Assembly (NCBI GenBank): GCA_016295275.1 | Contig: JAEDLN010000150.1 | Coordinates: 1 to 5,967, forward strand | Source of the DNA: Kiritimatiellia bacterium | Lineage (GTDB): Bacteria > Verrucomicrobiota > Kiritimatiellia > RFP12 > UBA3636 | DNA: 5,967 bases | Direction of reading: 5' to 3' | Shown: one piece after another, positions 5,744-5,967 of the stretch | How positions within the stretch are numbered: position 1 is the stretch's first letter | Layout: every line of letters starts with the position of its first letter | Notes under the pieces: model-generated | Databases searched by the model: none | What the model was told of the DNA's origin: nothing | Seen by the model: the letters and a program-made list of their open reading frames with translations, nothing else | Program-made: the position numbers and the translations under genes

Positions 5744-5967
5744 CCGGAAAATTTCCAACCCGGAAATGAATTGCAGGAAATCGCTTTGAAAGCGGAAAAT
5801 CGCATATTTTGTCCATTGTCGGTTACGAGGGTCGATCAATGGCGGCGGGGTGGCGAGCCGCCACGGGCGAAATGCGCGGGTGAGGGTGCGCGGGGCGGGC
5901 GTAATGCGCGTGCGCACCATGCGGGTGTAATGGCGGTAGGGTGGGAGCGAAAATGCGCGTGCGTAAT
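5744..5967. repeat. Non-coding region with G-rich degenerate repeats
   Basis: No convincing gene is seen from the tRNA promoter to the window end. From about 5839 the plus strand becomes G-rich and holds short imperfect repeats. AATGCGCGTGCG occurs at 5903-5914 and 5952-5963, with a related AATGCGCGGG at 5871-5880, and AATGGCGG occurs at 5839 and 5929. Two mutually exclusive hairpins are possible at 5840-5864: TGGCGGC with GCCGCCA (10-nt loop), or GTGGCG with CGCCAC (3-nt loop). Neither has a T tract on either strand, so they are not intrinsic terminators. The 10-mer GCGGGGCGGG at 5890-5899 also occurs at 45-54 in the left flank. The region may continue beyond the window. Confidence 0.45.

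Noticed and set aside
5840..5864. GC-rich hairpins as a terminator
   Set aside because: No T tract follows on either strand, and the two possible stems exclude each other.
5711..5920. 69-codon minus-strand open frame in the right flank
   Set aside because: No ribosome site and no recognisable features, and its end overlaps the tRNA promoter.
5839..5967. CRISPR-like array
   Set aside because: The repeats are only about 8-12 bp, imperfect and irregularly spaced, with no cas genes nearby.

Overview
The window looks like a piece of chromosome from a Gram-negative bacterium. It encodes a three-layer efflux machine: inner-membrane pump, periplasmic adaptor and outer-membrane lipoprotein channel. 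The adaptor (coiled coil, an LLPYLTANVEF motif, an NPFLPKMP-type tail) and the permease (a Ser/Thr/Tyr-rich insert followed by a DLLRARHRI stretch) resemble, from memory, MacA/MacB-like proteins of Verrucomicrobia, Lentisphaerae, Kiritimatiellota and Planctomycetes. A stand-alone CoaB fits that placement. The taxonomic suggestion is low confidence and rests on no database search.

Layout. Positions 1-66 are G-rich and contain a 10-bp tandem repeat. A good sigma70-type promoter (67-95), with an inverted repeat in its spacer, drives a plus-strand operon of four genes: macA-like adaptor (124-1116, with its C-terminal part continuing in another frame to 1385), MacB-type ATPase (1425-2126), MacB-type permease (2143-3498) and a NodT-family outer-membrane efflux lipoprotein (3537-4919). 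On the minus strand, converging on the operon and overlapping its last gene by 4 bp, is a stand-alone phosphopantothenate-cysteine ligase (CoaB, 4916-5557). Upstream of coaB on the same strand are an intrinsic terminator (5581-5612), tRNA-Asn(GTT) with encoded CCA (5623-5697) and the tRNA promoter (5715-5743). The rest, to 5967, is non-coding and becomes G-rich with short degenerate repeats.

How the parts work together. The ATPase and permease would form a MacB-like mechanotransmission ABC transporter, split into two polypeptides instead of fused as in E. coli MacB. The adaptor would link it across the periplasm to the outer-membrane channel. The substrate cannot be read from sequence; macrolides, peptides, siderophores and lipids are all handled by relatives. 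CoaB and tRNA-Asn are housekeeping genes unrelated to the pump.

The main anomalies are: (i) macA is broken by a frameshift that removes about 91 C-terminal codons from the main frame; (ii) the permease and channel genes have pyrimidine-rich leaders without a Shine-Dalgarno, while the first two genes have strong ones; (iii) a terminator sits between the only evident promoter and coaB; (iv) G-rich repeat-bearing intergenic DNA flanks the region on both sides. I see no clearly novel system; the gene content is of known families.
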